A stretch of 64,000 nt of DNA, from positions 3,620,001-3,684,000 of the forward strand of contig JAJNNQ010000004.1 in assembly GCA_027886175.1 (NCBI GenBank), given 5' to 3'. This DNA is from Phylloscopus collybita. Its lineage: Eukaryota > Chordata > Aves > Passeriformes > Phylloscopidae. Under the pieces are notes generated by a model, which saw nothing but the letters and a program-made list of their open reading frames with translations, had not been told where the DNA came from and searched no databases. This document shows, piece by piece, positions 61,187 through 64,000 of the stretch. Numbering within the stretch: position 1 is the first letter of the stretch; each line of letters opens with the position of its first letter. A program made the position numbers and the translations under genes.

Positions 61187-61600
61187 CATAGAATATTCTA
61201 ATCATAGAATCAGTTGGAAGGGGCTTTTAAAGTTCATGTTGTGGAACTCCTCCGCAGTGAACAAACACTTTCAATTAAATCAGGTTGCTCAGGGCCCCAT
61301 ACAACTTGACCTTGATTATTACCAGGGATGGGATATCAAGCACCTCTCTGTTCCCACACCTCACCACCCTCACAGTAAAATAATTCTTCCTTGTATTTAG
61401 TTGGAATTTATCCTCCTTTGGTTTAAAACCATTACCTCTTGTCCTATTGCTACAGATTTCACTAAAGAGTCTGCTTCCATCTTTCATATAAGATCCCTCT
61501 AAATATTTCCTCATGATTCTTCTGATAATTTTTAGCCCTCCTCTGAACCCACCCCAACACCTACATTCTTCCAACCCATGTATGGATTGAAATACTCTTT
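61187..61600 (-). mobile_element. CR1 LINE 3' end, minus strand
   Basis: Begins CATAGAATATTCTAATCATAGAATCAG, the complement of the CR1 terminal octamers. It continues AGTTGGAAGGGGCTTTTAAAG, CAGGTTGCTCAGGGCCCCATACAACTTGACCTTGA, CACCTCTCTGTTCCCACACC, AAATAATTCTTCCTTGTATTTAG, CCATTACCTCTTGTCCTATTGCTACA, and GCCCTCCTCTGAACCCACCCCAACACCTACA. All are hallmark CR1 blocks in reverse order. It is the best-preserved CR1 here. The 120-codon minus frame (61275-61637) reads 3'-terminal LINE sequence and is not a gene. Confidence 0.93.
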
Positions 61601-64000
61601 TCTTTCTTATTTCTAGTCCAAAATTTTTACAAAGCAAAAGAAAAAGCCAAATGCTTTGAGGGAAGTATCACTTGTCATTCATGTACCTTATTTCCATGTG
61701 AGATAGACCTGATTGTACACCATGTAAGAAAAGTGTGTTCTGGTTTGTGCCAGAATGAGTTTTTTCCTTTGGGACAAAAGAGTGGAACAGGCAGTGCCTG
61801 CCAAAGCATGCATGCAGCTCCCCTCACAGTGGCTCCCTATTATATCCAAACTGGCATACCTAATTTTCTACATCTGTACCTGAGCAGTGACCAAATTTTA
61901 AAAAAAGCACTGACTGGGATACTTTTCCTCAGACAATCAAAACTTTTACCAGTTTAATTCCTACAAACCTGTGATACGCTCCTTATTCAATTAATTTTTT
62001 TTTCCTGCCTGACATGATCTTAAAAGAAGAGGGAAATCAAAGGAACCTTGTGCTGTTTCTTTTGACATGTGGAAAATTTTTGGAAGCCACCTTTTTGGAG
62101 CAGGAAGCCTGATAACTGGATTGTAAGATACTCAGTGGAAATAAGGATGTGTTTGCTTACAACACTCTTCAGCTCTGGGAGCTTTATAAGACAAGGCCAC
62201 TCATGAAGGCATCTAAACAATGGCATCAAAAGCCTGGCTATCACCAAACACCACTTTTGCTTTTGCCTTTGCCTCAGATGAGACCATAACTAGAAAGGCT
62301 TCCAGAATGACCACTGAATACGGAGACAGATTTTGGCTATGTGGGACACAGCTTTCTCATGTGTGGCATTTTTGTGAGAGTGTAGCCCTTCCTCACAGGA
62401 TGCATTCCCTCCATCACCTGCCTTCTATCTGTTTCAAAGCTCCTCTACCAGCAAGGAACAGTGACATCTGACTGGAACTTACAGGGAAGGAGCAAAACTA
62501 TGGCTAGTTGCAAATGCCAGTATGTGTTATAGAAAGAACAAACTAGGTACAGGGCATTCCCCTGGTCTTTCCAAATGTCTCTATTAAGAATTATTCCATT
62601 ATTTAAAAATAAAAATATTTCCATAATTCAGGAGAAGAGTGCCTGGTTGAAAACCATCTTTTCTTGCACTTTCCCTCCCCAATTACTGTAAGAACAAATG
62701 CATAAAGTTCTGATAATATTGAAGGCCTTTCCCCACAACTATAGCTTTTAACAAAATACTGTATGAAGTGGGGGTCAAAAGGCTGTATTTTAAAAATGCC
62801 TAACTCAGTGGGAGATATTTCTACATAGTATTGAACAGAAATCACTTTAGATTCCAGCAGAGAGTATACTCACTTTCTCCATTCCCTCCAAAGTAAAAAT
62901 CAGTCAGGGAAAATCAAATAAACCAAAAAAATTCAGTGAATTAATCGTTCACCCTCTGCAGGAACACAATTGGAGATAAAGATGTAGATACTAGCATAGG
63001 ATATTGGTTTTGTTGAACCTCAACTTTTATTGTCTACCTCAGAGAAATTAAGAGTATATTGCTAGTCAAGTTACTGTAAGTCTGCATGGATAATTTACTC
63101 CATTTAATAATTGCAATACTTATTTTTCCCTGCTGATAGAAATTAAGACTCCAATGATACTTCATTTTAATCAGTTTTTAGGAAATTATGGAGGCCCTAT
63201 GGAGGAGCATGTAAGTCTTGTGACTTGAAGGAAGCATGTTAAACCCCCGCCCCAAACTTCTCTTTATTACCCTTCAGAGATTACGTTCAGAACAGTACCT
63301 CTCAGAGTGTCCTACTGCACACAGTGCAGTACTTTGCTTACTCAGAGTAAGTAAGTAGAGCTCGTGGGCTTAAAAGAGCCTTGCTTTTTACCCATCTGCC
63401 ACATGAACCTGTGAAAGGGATTTGTAATGGCACAGTTCACATGCAGGGCAGGTAAGGCAGGATTCAGATTATCCTTTGTTCTCATCATGTTCATTTCCAC
63501 AAGTTTTTGTACTATGATGAACTTCCCTAATGAAGCCCTCATCTTTTCTCTAATTTGATTCTATCTGTTTCCCATCTGTACTCTTTTTTTTTTTCCTTTA
63601 ATTTCATTAGAACGTAGAATGTTTTTTATAGCTCCTTAAGAAATGAAACATGGATACACTTGGTTTTTCGTTTCCCCTGAAAAATGAGTTCCCATTTCAT
63701 GTTCTACACAACTCATTACAGTATCATTAGCAGATTTAACATAAATAATGGAGGCAACTGAGGATTAAGTGTAGCCATAAATATGATAAGTGGCTGGCTT
63801 AAGGAAAAATTTGTGAGTCTGAAATGTTTCCTGATTTTGTGAGTTCTTTCAGTTCTAAGATATAAAATTCATTGTCTCAGGTGGGGATGAGTTTGACTTT
63901 CACTGGCCTTTGTATTCAGGGTACAATATAAACTTCTAATTACATGTGCTTGCAGAATTTGCAGAGAATCTCTCTGTGACTGAATTTTCAAATGTCAATA
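61601..64000. other. No gene or repeat recognised; right edge
   Basis: AT-rich sequence with short frames. T-rich runs occur at 61996-62003 and 63586-63595. No exon signal or repeat signature stands out. Confidence 0.4.

Noticed and set aside
1..64000. tRNA, rRNA, known microRNA, CRISPR array or bacterial-type operon
   Set aside because: A by-eye scan of both strands found none. The composition, CR1 elements and LTRs point to a bird nuclear genome.

Overview
The window looks like nuclear DNA from a bird, most likely a songbird (passerine). It holds several CR1 LINE fragments with the typical avian 3' end. It also holds an avian ERVL-type LTR and several solo LTRs that resemble songbird elements, many AT- and CA-rich simple repeats, and faint MIR-like SINE remains. 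There is no prokaryotic gene density, operon, rRNA, tRNA or CRISPR array. Family names come from memory of avian repeats; no database was searched.

No complete protein-coding gene can be supported. The longest open frames (about 110-180 codons) sit in repeats, have no exon signals, or are the size chance gives. Three short stretches look like possible exons. One is a 138-nt open block on the minus strand (25409-25546). The others are two plus-strand blocks (33842-33898 and 39947-40230) whose reading phases fit each other and which are followed by an AATAAA at 40541. All three are weak candidates. The window is best read as intergenic or intronic DNA.

Layout: 0-14 kb has a GC-rich minus-strand LTR near the left edge, an old ERVL-type LTR (5763-6345), simple repeats, copy A of a duplicated unknown repeat (10190-11190) and a solo LTR with a 6-bp target duplication (12823-13393). 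14-30 kb is AT-rich and poor in mobile elements, with possible conserved non-coding segments near 18.0-18.46 and 19.38-19.72 kb, one CR1 and one MIR-like piece before a second CR1 at 29.7 kb. At 30.6-32.2 kb a 711-bp solo LTR is nested in what seems to be an older LTR. At 37.76-39.25 kb two related LTRs stand in tandem. At 40.9-41.45 kb is the second copy of the 12.8-kb LTR, followed by a long CR1 fragment. At 46.4-47.4 kb is copy B of the duplicated repeat, nearly identical to copy A over about 525 bp although the flanks of both have diverged. 52.8-56.2 kb carries two further solo LTRs, one with a dense CCAAT-box cluster. 56-64 kb is largely unannotated apart from a CR1 at 61.19-61.6 kb.

The strongest results are structural. 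Four LTRs have target-site duplications, read directly, of 6, 6, 6 and 5 bp; a fifth has a likely 4-bp one. One LTR family ends in TA rather than CA in both copies. The 36-kb-separated repeat pair has the pattern expected from recent gene conversion.
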